A DNA stretch of 64,000 bases from Ariolimax columbianus. Taxonomy: Eukaryota; Mollusca; Gastropoda; Stylommatophora; Arionidae. The notes below the pieces were generated by a model. That model made no database searches and was not told the origin of the DNA. It saw only the letters and a program-made list of their open reading frames with translations. Below are positions 56,036 through 64,000 of the stretch, one piece after another (position 1 is the stretch's first letter; the number at the start of each line of letters is the position of its first letter). The stretch is taken from NCBI GenBank assembly GCA_036924085.1, contig JAVGWX010000004.1, forward strand, positions 36,647,293 through 36,711,292, read 5' to 3'. The translations under genes and the position numbers were made by a program.

Positions 56036-56335
56036 CAACGTGACAGTAGTGTATACATCTTCACAACTCGAAGATAGCCATCACTTTGAGACCCCCCCCC
56101 CCCCACTTCAAAGTGAGAGTAGTGTATACATCCATCACAACTCGCCGATAGTCATCACTTTGAGACCCCCCCCCCCCTTCACCCCACTCCAAAGTGAGAG
56201 TAGTGTATACATCCATCACAACTCGCCGATAGTCATCACTTTGAGACACCCCCCCCCCCCTTTCACCTCACTCCAAAGTGAGAGTAGTGTATACATCCAT
56301 CACAACTCGCCGATAGCCATCATTTTGAGACCCCA
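56036..56335. repeat. ~81-bp tandem repeat with C-runs
   Basis: Four units with GAGAGTAGTGTATACATCC, AACTCGCCGATAG and a run of 11-13 C. Spacing is 81-84 bases and varies with C-run length. Confidence 0.93.
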
Positions 56336-56339
56336 CTCC

Positions 56340-56937
56340 TCCTTACCCATACTCCCTCCACCCCACCCCCCTCAGCGATGTTGGGGGGGGGGGGAAATGC
56401 TTCTTCCTCCGTTGGCAGAGAAATGAACCTCTTCGGCCCTAGCCAATATCTTAACTACACCGTCCAAATAAGCTGATGGCAGATAAGTGGAACACAGATA
56501 CGCGTGCATATACTATTACTTGGTATAGGGCCGAAGGACGAGAGCCAGTGTGTTGCTGAATTCATAATAACTTTATGTCCAGCTGAAGTCAAGGCAGTTG
56601 AGAATCTTGTATGTAAAGCTGACGGAGACAGCAACAAATAACTCTAGAATAGTGGCTACTTCAGATTCATTCTCCTATGTATTATCAGACCTTCTCTACA
56701 TCTCCTGCGTAAGTTTTAACATCAACGTGAGAATTTCTACAGAAAAGAGTGGATAGTCTGAGGATATTGGATCTCCATATAGCGTGTCCATTAGTGGTGC
56801 TGTTGGTTGTCGTTTATGCTTTCTCTGTTACTCATATGTTGAACGCCTTTGTAGCAGATGTTCCGCGCTATCTCGATCTCTTGTGCTGTTATAATCATAT
56901 TTAGCTTGTATCGGGTTTGTTGAGCAAACGGTATATT
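56340..56937. other. unassigned DNA
   Basis: A G-run at 56382-56393 and no recognised gene. Confidence 0.5.
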
Positions 56938-57235
56938 CTTCTACTTCTTCGGCGTTCGTCCTGAATATGACGTTAGGTTGTTGTTTACGGCCAGACTACA
57001 ATATCTGCGCATTTCGATCTGACACATCCAATTTGAGCCAATATTTTGGTACTGGGTTTGCCTTCTCTCTGTGATCCCTATCACTTAGCCAGGCTGCACT
57101 AGTGTAGCTTGTTTCCAGGGCCGCCACTTCGAAGCGGATTAGGGTCTTGGTCAGCTGTGGTTTACTGACCCCGATGGAAGCAGCCAGATGAGTCGTTGGC
57201 TGCTGTCAGCTCATTCGTCATTATCTTGTCGGCAC
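56938..57235 (-). mobile_element. GAA-tailed SINE-like element, full length
   Basis: The plus strand shows CTTCTACTTCTTCGGCG, CGCATTTCGATCTGACAC, GGGTTTGCCTTCTCTCTG, TTAGCCAGGCTGCACTAG, CTTGTTTCCAGGGCCGCC, GGTTTACTGACCCCGATGG and GGCTGCTGTCAGCTCATTC in the family order. It is one of the two best copies. A 65-bp triplication follows directly. Confidence 0.75.
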
Positions 57236-57430
57236 CAGACAGTATCTTAACTGCGACATCCAAATGGACAAATGAAGTCTTTCCATGTTTAGATGACCAC
57301 CAGACAGTATCTCAACTGCGACATCCAAATGGACAAATGAAGTCTTTCCATGTTTAGATGACCACCAGACAGTATCTTAACTGCGACATCCAAATGGACA
57401 AATGAAGTCTTTCCATGTTTAGATGGCCAC
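57236..57430. repeat. 65-bp triplication
   Basis: AGTATCTTAACTGCGACATC recurs at 57241, 57306 and 57371 with GAAGTCTTTCCATGTTTAG in each unit. Confidence 0.96.
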
Positions 57431-58084
57431 TAGACACACCCACCTCTTTATTCAATCAGGTCACATGTAACTGAGTCAGCTATTTTGTTGAATTTTTCAG
57501 GCTCTTTCTGGTATTATTCTATTATTGCTGCTTCTATTCCCAGGAGATGGTGATTTATATGATTGAAGAATTAAGATAGTTTACATCTGCAGTAGTCGCG
57601 AAGTGTGCAGCATAGATCTTTACTTTTCACCCAGATAGAAAAGAAATGTTTGCCATACCATGATTTTAATCCCGCGTCCCTTGGCCAAGAGACATACTAC
57701 CGTGAAAGCTGGGCCAACTGCTACTTCTCTGGCGGCTTATTGTGTATGTTAAAAAGGTCAATTGGGTAACACGATCGTGAGTTTCTGGGTAATGTTTCCA
57801 TCCCGTTGGTCGCCATTGTTTATATTCGCGAGTCTAGTATCTGTAATAGGAAAACAGACGAGATATAAATACAAGCGATCAACAGTGTATTCAAACCAAA
57901 TTCCTGTTTTCTGTGTCATAGACAATGTTAACTAACAAGATACTGCTAGCTATGAAATAAAACACCTGTGAAAGCGAGCGTGACCACTAGAAAAGACATT
58001 GACGAACGTACAGATTCAAGAGAAATTTGGAACAAAGTCACGTATTGCATACGATGGTATTCCGATAATTAAATGGTTTAAACA
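57431..58084. other. unassigned DNA with weak tRNA-like segment
   Basis: Minus-strand GCGGGATTAAAATC near 57670 looks like a degenerate box B, so a decayed tRNA-derived SINE may lie at about 57650-57722. Nothing else is recognised. Confidence 0.4.
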
Positions 58085-59040
58085 TTGAAGACAACTGCAT
58101 TTTATGTGTTTCGCAGTGCACCAACAATTTACAGCGAATGTATGTACAGTGCCATTTGTCTCTCTTTGTTTTCCTCTGTCATTATAACTTCTGCTGCAGT
58201 TTTCAAGGCCCGTTTCTCGTGTCTGAAGTTATTAAAAATTTTCCATTTGCTGTTTTTAGACTGGATTCAACCGCCTCTACTCTCTGCTGCATTTCTTGCT
58301 GATTCATCTGTATATAAACGGATCCTGCTGTTGTTTAGGTAGCGTTTCTCTATGTGTTTTACAGGTAGGGCCCTTATTTCTGTTTCGAGCTGGCTGTTCT
58401 TTTTCTCAATGTCAGGAATGTTTTCCATCAGCTCTGGAAATCACTGTTTTCGGCAGGTGGGAAGCATATGTCGTGGGGATGGTGTATTTGTGAAATGTTA
58501 TTTATAGGATATATTCCCCACTTTGTTGGTTCTGATGCTACAAAGTTGCTCAGTTTGAATATTTCCCTTCCAGGTCCATATATTCTCTGGTACATTTCAT
58601 GGCTCTGAGACTTCTGCATTTCTAATGTTGTCGTTGATCCATGTTGTCCCTTCTATTGGTTGAAGGTTCCTAATATTTTCTAGTTCCTTAATGGCTGTGG
58701 TACACATGTCCTCGGTTGTGATACTCATTGCTTGGTTTTGGACTCTATTTATTTGTTGAAAGTTTGATTTGGCTGTAGTTGCCCATGCTGCTATTCCATA
58801 TTCTAGAGCTGACCTCACACGTCCAGTGTGTTACTTCTTTAAATCTCTATTCCCAAGTTGGGCCAGAAAGTTCTCATTTCATAATTGCCATTCCTAGCTT
58901 TGATATAGAACCCATTCTATTTCTCTCTATGTGTGTTTTCTACGTCAGACACCGATCAAAAGTAATACCTACATAGTGTGGGTGTTCATCCAGTTCTATT
59001 GTTTCAAGTGAGCCTCTATTTAGAGCTCTTTTATATTTAA

Positions 59041-59098
<58 letters not shown>

Positions 59099-59600
59099 GC
59101 AAAGTGCTGTATATTTTTTTATGAACCATGCACTGACCACCTAATGATGTTATAGCATGTTGTATTCGAGTTCTTGATGTGTTGTGGTGATTTCCTCTGA
59201 GATACACAATGCTAAATCATCGCCAAAAAAAGATCTGCTCACAATGTTTTGAATATTCTGTTTTATCATTTATATAAGCTAGGAACAATGTTGGCGACAT
59301 GATGGAGCCCTGCTTCCGTATCATCTTTCTTCTGGTCTGTCCTTGAAATGGAGCTCTAGAGGTTATGTTCTCAAGATAGAGATGTATTCATCTGTACAAT
59401 TTCCTTCAATCTTAAATTATTTGCAGATTGACATTCAATCCGTCTTTCTGTACTTCGTCAAATACTTTTTTTTCGAAATCCACCCAAACTTCTCCTGTAT
59501 GTTTATTTTTGTTTGTTTCTTCGAGGGAATATTTTCTCCGGTGCATGTGGGTGATCTGAATCCACTTGCTGTGGAATTAACATTTGTTTGCCTTCAAGTT
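58085..59600 (-). pseudogene. diverged I-type LINE relic: RT to RNase H start
   Basis: From 59600 downwards the minus strand gives VWVDFEKKVFDEVQKDGLN (motif A), IMSPTLFLAYINDKTEY, FFGDDLALCISEE (catalytic GDD or ADD position), HPHYVGITFDRCLT, LEYGIAAWATTAKSNFQQIN, QNQAMSITTEDM, then FPELMENIPDIEKKN and RLYTDES at the RNase H start. The order equals that of copy D, with perhaps half the residues conserved. A (GA)n run at 59041-59092 lies inside the RT thumb. Many frame breaks show long decay. Confidence 0.8.
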
Positions 59601-60199
59601 TTTTGTCATTAGATCCGTGAGTTTTCACACACAGCTAAGTAAACTGTTAGGTCTGTATCTATTTGAATTTGTTCAATATATGTCTTCGACACCGTTATGA
59701 GAATTACCTTCTTTCATGCCTGATGCACTATTCTATTGATCAAACTGCAGCTAAAGTCAGTACTGTATTTTTTTGTTCTGTACCAAAACCTATTTGTATT
59801 TTATTTGTTAAGCCATTTTGTCGTGAGGGTTTCTATTTCATAAATGAACTGATTGTGACTAAAATTTCATAAATTATTCATTCTGTTGTACTGTTAGAAT
59901 ATTAGTGTTTTTATGGAACTTTTGTTATTAAATTATGATGCTATTGTGGTCTGTTGCGACTTAAAAACACTCACAATTGCAAAATTAGATATTTGATGAA
60001 GACACATTGCGAATATAATGTATCAATCACTCTTGTGGATTCTAGTTTCTGGTGTTTTCTTAGTCTTAGTCGACCTGAACTTCTACATCAGGGGCAGATG
60101 TTCATGTGCAGTCCCAGCTCTGGCGTAGCTGGATGTTGCCGGGGGGAGGATTTCCTTCTTAGCGGACTAGCCTCGAGCAACTTATAACTCCACTGCGTT
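59601..60199. other. unassigned AT-rich DNA
   Basis: Open stretches at 59663-59872 and 59954-60187 lack recognisable motifs. Confidence 0.45.
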
Positions 60200-60255
60200 G
60201 TGACAAGTGCTACGGAGGGTGATTAACCGATGTGGGAGTCCATCTTAATAGACTC

Positions 60256-60268
60256 AAACACTAGAGCA
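60256..60268. repeat. 13-bp target-site duplication, left
   Basis: AAACACTAGAGCA is repeated at 62640-62652. The paralogous unfilled site at 15.1 kb (antisense) holds a single TCAAACACTAGAGCAAAG, which confirms the duplication. Confidence 0.95.
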
Positions 60269-62639
60269 GAAAAGGAAATCTCCCGGAAAAGACGGGATAA
60301 CAAATGAAATGCTGATGGGGCTGGGCCAAACAGCGAAGAGGAAACTGCTATCGGTCCTGAACCAAAGCTGGAAAAGGGGAATTGTACCACAGGCATGGAA
60401 AGACGCAATATTGGTACCAGTACCAAAAACAGGAAAGGACAAAACAGATCCAAATGGATACAGGCCCATAAGCCTACTGAGCTGTGTCGGCAAGCTGATG
60501 GAACGGATGATAAACACCAGACTGATGTGGCATCTGGAAGAAAAACGAATACTAATTCCACAGCAAGCCGGCTTTAGACAGCACAGATCCACTGAGGACC
60601 AGGTCATCCTCATAGCCCTGGAGATAGAAGATGCCTACCAGGCACAGCAACACACAGTAGCTGTTTGGGTGGATCTGGAAAAGGCATTTGACAAAGTCTG
60701 GAAAGATGGACTTAGAGTCAAGCTAAGAAGAAGTGATGTTTGTGGGAAGATGTACAAGTGGATCAACCACTACCTCAAACAAAGAACGGCCAGAGTCCAA
60801 GTACAAGGGCAGATGAGCAAAAAGGTGACACTCGAGCAGGGAGTACCCCAAGGGGGAGTACTGTCACCCACACTCTTCCTGGTATATATAAACGATATTA
60901 CAGAGAATATACCAAGAAGAGTCCATAGCTCAATGTTTGCAGACGATCTGGCTATGTGGACCTCTGAAAAGAATCTCACCATAGCAAGGAATCGGATGCA
61001 GACGGCCCTAACATCGCTGGAAGAGTGGGCGAACTCATGGCTGGTCAAAATAAACGAGGAGAAAACCACATGCACAATATTCTCGCTTTCATTAAAACCC
61101 AAAAGTACCAAATTAAGTCTAAATGGCAAATTCCTGCAGCCAAACGACAACCCAACCTATCTGGGAGTCACATTTGATCGGCGCATGACATGGAAAAGTC
61201 AGATTGAGAGAAACCGAATGAAAGCCAGAGAAAGAATGGCAATCATGAGGAAACTTGCTGGCACAAGCTGGGGAGCAGACGAAGGCATACTAAAGAAACT
61301 GTACACTGGAAGAGTGAGACCAGTTCTCGAGTATGGCATTGCGGCATGGACAACAGCAGCGAAGGCGAACTTCGATAAAGTTAACAAACTTCAAAACCAA
61401 GCCATGAGAATTATAACAGGTGGCATGAAGTCAACGCCAATTGTAGAACTTGAAAAGATTACAAAACTGCAATCCATGACCGATAGAAGAGACTGCAGAG
61501 CCCAGCTGCAGTCAGAGAAACTCCGAAGACTGACCGACCATCCAATGCACCAGAGACTAAACAATTTGGGAAATGGGAAACTAAAGCGGAGAAACTTTTC
61601 AGAAATAGCCAACGCAAAGATGTACGAAGATCCCATAAACGCACTAACAACACCAAAACCCATCACTACTGTACGAAAACCTACCTGGAGGCAGGATATA
61701 TTTCCAGAGGTGGTAGAAAATATACCAGGTATTGCAAACAAAAACTGCCAGACTGAAAAAGAAAGGAGAGATACTACCCTAAGCTTCATTACGAAAAGCT
61801 ACCCAAGCATGGACTGGACCCATGCATACACCGACGGTTCTGTAACAAACACAACACAGAACGGAGGGGCAGGAGCATTCCTGAACCTAGTAAATGGCAG
61901 AAAAATAACACTGTCATTCGCTACTGGTAAGTACACAAGCAATTTCAGAGCGGAGGCAGAGGCACTGAGGGCGGCAGTGGAAGAAATGGTGACACACAGT
62001 GAAAATGAAAGCCATATAGTCCTGCTGACAGATGCTCTCGCCGTAGTCACAGCGCTAAAACGCCAGAAAAACACTGAGCTTAATGACTTAAGAGCAGCAC
62101 TCTGCAAACTGTGCCAGCAGTCCGCACCAAAAAGGGTAGTGGTACAGTGGGTCCCATCACACTGCAACATCCAAGGCAACGAGGAGGCAGACAGACTGGC
62201 AAAAGAAGGTGCAAGACTACCACAAACAGATACCAGTATGACGTACGAAGAGTCAAAACGGCTTATCAAAGCCAGATACATGACCAAATTGGAAACCGAA
62301 CATACTGGTTACACCAAAAACGATGCCTATTACCAGTTGAACCGAAGAGAGCAGGTCGTTTTCTTCAGACTTCGCACTGCCCACAATAGACTCAGGTACC
62401 ACCTATTCAACAAATTGAAGATAGGGTGTACCGACGAATGCCCGTGCGGTACTTGTAAAATGACCGCTGAACATCTGCTGCAGAACTGCCCGACATACGA
62501 GGATCAGAGAGAGCAGATGTGGCCATCACCAGTGGAACTGCAAGACAAGCTCTATGGCAGTGGCGACAGCCTCAGGATGACCGCCGCTTTTTTCGAAAAA
62601 ATAATGGTTACTGTCTGACTGCGTACGCAGAAGAAGAAG
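60269..62639 (+). mobile_element. I-type LINE copy D, young, 5'-truncated
   Basis: A 2.37-kb insertion begins inside the RT N-terminus (KRKSPGKDGITNEM) and ends GTACGCAGAAGAAGAAGA. A perfect 13-bp duplication flanks it. It lacks ORF1 and the endonuclease, so it cannot retrotranspose by itself, but it has no stop or frameshift. It inserted into a family B SINE on the opposite strand. Confidence 0.96.
60309..62618 (+). CDS. intact RT-RNase H frame of LINE copy D (769 codons)
   Basis: This is the 3' two thirds of an I-superfamily ORF2 protein, which copies LINE RNA into DNA at a nicked target. Residues about 1-350 are reverse transcriptase: YRPISLLS at 51, QAGFRQHRSTEDQ near 87, motif A VDLEKAFDKVW at 121 and motif B EQGVPQGGVLSP. 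Catalytic FADD sits at 210-213. RNase H spans about 500-640 with Asp509 (YTDGS), Glu551 (AEAEAL), Asp575 (LTDALAV), His618 (VPSH) and Asp628 (EEADRLA), so its active site is complete. A cysteine motif (CTDECPCGTCK, then EHLLQNCP) lies at about 707-728. The first ATG is internal; the frame is already open from the truncation point. Without a promoter and endonuclease it is probably not expressed as a working element. Confidence 0.93.
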   Translation: MLMGLGQTAKRKLLSVLNQSWKRGIVPQAWKDAILVPVPKTGKDKTDPNGYRPISLLSCVGKLMERMINTRLMWHLEEKRILIPQQAGFRQHRSTEDQVILIALEIEDAYQAQQHTVAVWVDLEKAFDKVWKDGLRVKLRRSDVCGKMYKWINHYLKQRTARVQVQGQMSKKVTLEQGVPQGGVLSPTLFLVYINDITENIPRRVHSSMFADDLAMWTSEKNLTIARNRMQTALTSLEEWANSWLVKINEEKTTCTIFSLSLKPKSTKLSLNGKFLQPNDNPTYLGVTFDRRMTWKSQIERNRMKARERMAIMRKLAGTSWGADEGILKKLYTGRVRPVLEYGIAAWTTAAKANFDKVNKLQNQAMRIITGGMKSTPIVELEKITKLQSMTDRRDCRAQLQSEKLRRLTDHPMHQRLNNLGNGKLKRRNFSEIANAKMYEDPINALTTPKPITTVRKPTWRQDIFPEVVENIPGIANKNCQTEKERRDTTLSFITKSYPSMDWTHAYTDGSVTNTTQNGGAGAFLNLVNGRKITLSFATGKYTSNFRAEAEALRAAVEEMVTHSENESHIVLLTDALAVVTALKRQKNTELNDLRAALCKLCQQSAPKRVVVQWVPSHCNIQGNEEADRLAKEGARLPQTDTSMTYEESKRLIKARYMTKLETEHTGYTKNDAYYQLNRREQVVFFRLRTAHNRLRYHLFNKLKIGCTDECPCGTCKMTAEHLLQNCPTYEDQREQMWPSPVELQDKLYGSGDSLRMTAAFFEKIMVTV

Positions 62640-62715
62640 AAACACTAGAGCAAAGTAGACCCACAGCCTGTTAAGTGCAATCTATGCTTCTCTTAACAAA
62701 CCACTTAACCATGGC

Positions 62716-62760
62716 CGGATTTATGCCGGATTTATGCCGGATTTATGCCGGATTTATGTC
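62716..62760. repeat. 11-bp tandem repeat in SINE
   Basis: Four units of CCGGATTTATG expand a site in the family B SINE body, where the 15-kb copy has no such array. Confidence 0.95.
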
Positions 62761-62819
62761 TTACGACATGCTTTCTATGGGGCAGTGGTGCTATTCTTGT
62801 CCTCGTCAAACACAAAGAC

Positions 62820-63070
62820 GGGGGACGGCGTGGCCTAGTGGTTAAGTGGCACGGCTCACAACCAGAAGGTGCTGGGTTCGATCCCCATCACAGCACCGGC
62901 CGTTACCCCAGGGAAGCAAAACCTTAGAAAATGCAGGAGGAAGCAGACCCATACATAAAATGCATGCTGAAGTCGGATGCACTGGGTCGACAGGCGCAAA
63001 ATAAAAACCACAGTGTAACGCACACCCGCCTTGGGGAATTGAGAAAAAACAAAAAAACAAACAAAACAAA
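62820..63070 (+). mobile_element. tRNA-derived SINE (family C), complete
   Basis: Box A TGGCCTAGTGG (62831-62841) and box B GGTTCGATCCC (62875-62885) both match consensus exactly, 33 bases apart, as in a tRNA gene. The body contains GGAAGCAAAACCTTAG, CATGCTGAAGTCGGATGC and ACCCGCCTTGGGGAATTG. The tail is a CAAA-rich run. CAAACACAAAGAC flanks it at 62807-62819 and 63071-63083 as a 13-bp target duplication. Confidence 0.95.
62831..62885 (+). promoter_or_regulatory. polymerase III internal promoter (boxes A and B)
   Basis: Consensus A and B boxes of the SINE above. The element could be transcribed from here if chromatin permits; expression is not shown by sequence. Confidence 0.85.
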
Positions 63071-63085
63071 CAAACACAAAGACCA

Positions 63086-63270
63086 CTTAGGATGTTTCTG
63101 GTATCACTAAGAAAATAATTTTTACACGTCATTCAAACATTTTGAAAATGTCGGCTAAGAAGGTTGCACACGTGGATAAAAGACATTTTGTCATGAAATC
63201 AAATTGCTACAGCTGGCATGTCCCACGTTTGATGTTACTGTGTGTCTAAGAAACAGAATGATAGTCCTCA
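63086..63270. other. unassigned DNA
   Basis: No supported feature beyond possible SINE family B remnants at the left edge. Confidence 0.45.
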
Positions 63271-63274
63271 CTTA

Positions 63275-63440
63275 CCTCGGCAAATGAGTGGGTTCAATTT
63301 TCGATTGTGCCACGCTGCAGTTAAACTGGATGTAAATAGGTACCTAGTTTAATTTCAAGGAAGGATAGATAACGAAATAAGAGAACTAGCAAACACACCC
63401 CATGTAAAGCTTAGGCTTAGTACAATGAAACCTATAACAC
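63275..63440 (+). mobile_element. possible SINE head
   Basis: GAGTGGGTTCAATTTTCGA approximates box B. CTGGATGTAAATAGGTACC follows, a string common in tRNA-derived SINE bodies. No target duplication or tail is evident. Confidence 0.35.
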
Positions 63441-63544
63441 TTAATTACTGACAGCAGTATCTACTATGGAATTATCTTTACATTTACCTTCTGAATGCTG
63501 CATACCGGGCCAATTTGAAGTGGTGATCTCCCTTGTCCTTCCCC

Positions 63545-63735
63545 TCCACCACCACCCTCACTGCTACCATCACCACCACAACTACCACCCCCACAATCAC
63601 CATCCCCACCACCATCAACACCCCCACCACGACCATCATCGCCACCATCAACACTACCACCATCACCACCACCTCAACCAACACCACCACCACCTCAACC
63701 ATAACCACCAACACCACCACCACCTCAACCATTCA
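63545..63735. repeat. CAC/CAT triplet repeat
   Basis: Interrupted ACC and ATC triplets similar to the array at 44.6 kb but shorter. Plus-strand His- or Thr-rich frames are repeat artefacts. Confidence 0.9.
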
Positions 63736-63909
63736 GACTCTAATTACGAGCAAAACGGAAAACTAAGAATAAATATTGAGTAGTCTTCACGTTCCATTAT
63801 CTGTCGTCCATTTAAAGAATTGCAGGCAGTTCATCTGTTTTTAGGGCTAAGTGATTTCACACGCTGTTCAGGTATTTATGCGAATTATTTGAATGCCGAA
63901 TACGCCTTG

Positions 63910-64000
63910 ATAAAACTAGAAGAATGTTGTCCGTGGTTGAGTGTGGCTGGTCTATAAAACTGGAAGAAAGTTGTCTGTGGTTGAGTGTGGCTGGTCTATA
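63910..64000. repeat. 44-bp tandem repeat at window edge
   Basis: ATAAAACT(A/G)GAAGAA followed by GGTTGAGTGTGGCTGGTC occurs at 63910 and 63954. The second unit reaches the window end, so the array probably continues beyond it. Confidence 0.85.

Larger units (their letters stand above)
60205..63085 (-). mobile_element. SINE family B copy split by two later insertions
   Basis: The pieces 60215-60268, 62653-62820 and the start of the flank after 63083 are collinear with the inverse of the SINE at 14990-15175. Examples are GGAGGGTGATTAACCGATG, TCAAACACTAGAGCA, AAGTAGACCCACAGCCTG and CGACATGCTTTCTATGGGG. LINE copy D (60269-62639) and a family C SINE (62820-63070) lie between the pieces. Confidence 0.75.

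Noticed and set aside
62820..62900. a functional tRNA gene
   Set aside because: The A and B boxes are perfect, but the segment continues into a SINE body and tail and is bounded by a 13-bp target duplication.

Overview
This is a gene-poor, repeat-dominated piece of a metazoan nuclear genome. I see no convincing host protein-coding gene, no rRNA, no CRISPR and no bacterial-style operon. Its content is non-LTR retrotransposons (RTE, CR1 and RNase H-bearing I/Ingi-type LINEs), tRNA-headed SINEs, DNA transposons (a hAT with both ends, a mariner-like relic) and many minisatellite arrays. Three interstitial TTAGGG tracts and this transposon mix fit a lophotrochozoan, most likely a gastropod mollusc. 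That assignment is inference and cannot be proved from the window.

Layout. 0-6.8 kb: a decayed 31-bp array, a 45-bp array broken by RTE debris and a SINE, then two antisense RTE relics. 6.8-9.1 kb: one RTE insertion whose 5' half is inverted (endonuclease on +, RT on -), itself hit by a 340-bp repeat. 9.5-13.6 kb: a nearly complete but dead I-type LINE sitting inside a 44-bp minisatellite. 14.4-15.2 kb: a 109-bp repeat with telomeric motifs, leading into a SINE. 17.0-20.2 kb: mariner-like and Ingi-type relics. 21.4-23.4 kb: a 25-bp array that is the expanded head of a mobile element, then an RTE tail with a 33-bp array inside its reading frame. 24.5-31.4 kb: SINE copies, AT-rich arrays, an antisense LINE fragment, a 1.8-kb 20-bp satellite and a 1.55-kb 37-bp array. 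34.05-36.64 kb: a hAT element with a BED-type transposase relic. 38.6-39.7 kb: relic of a dispersed multicopy gene. 41.4-44.3 kb: a young LINE tail with a perfect 15-bp target duplication, a CR1 relic and a SINE. 44.6-46.2 kb: triplet and 24-bp arrays. 50.4-55.6 kb: 37-bp and 17-bp arrays and two more copies of the 340-bp repeat. 58.1-59.6 kb: a diverged I-type LINE relic. 60.3-62.6 kb: a 5'-truncated I-type LINE with an intact 769-codon RT plus RNase H frame, nested in a SINE that also received a second SINE.

How the parts work together. The I-type LINE ends in a (GAA)n tail preceded by GTACGCAGAAGAAG. A dispersed SINE-like family (nine copies) ends almost identically, GAACGCAGAAGAAG, which suggests the LINE machinery mobilises it. 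A second family (six copies, all on the same strand) carries a minisatellite at one end that has expanded independently to about 42, 9 or only 1-2 units, and in one copy a neighbouring 25-bp segment expanded instead. More generally, many arrays here began as segments of transposons.
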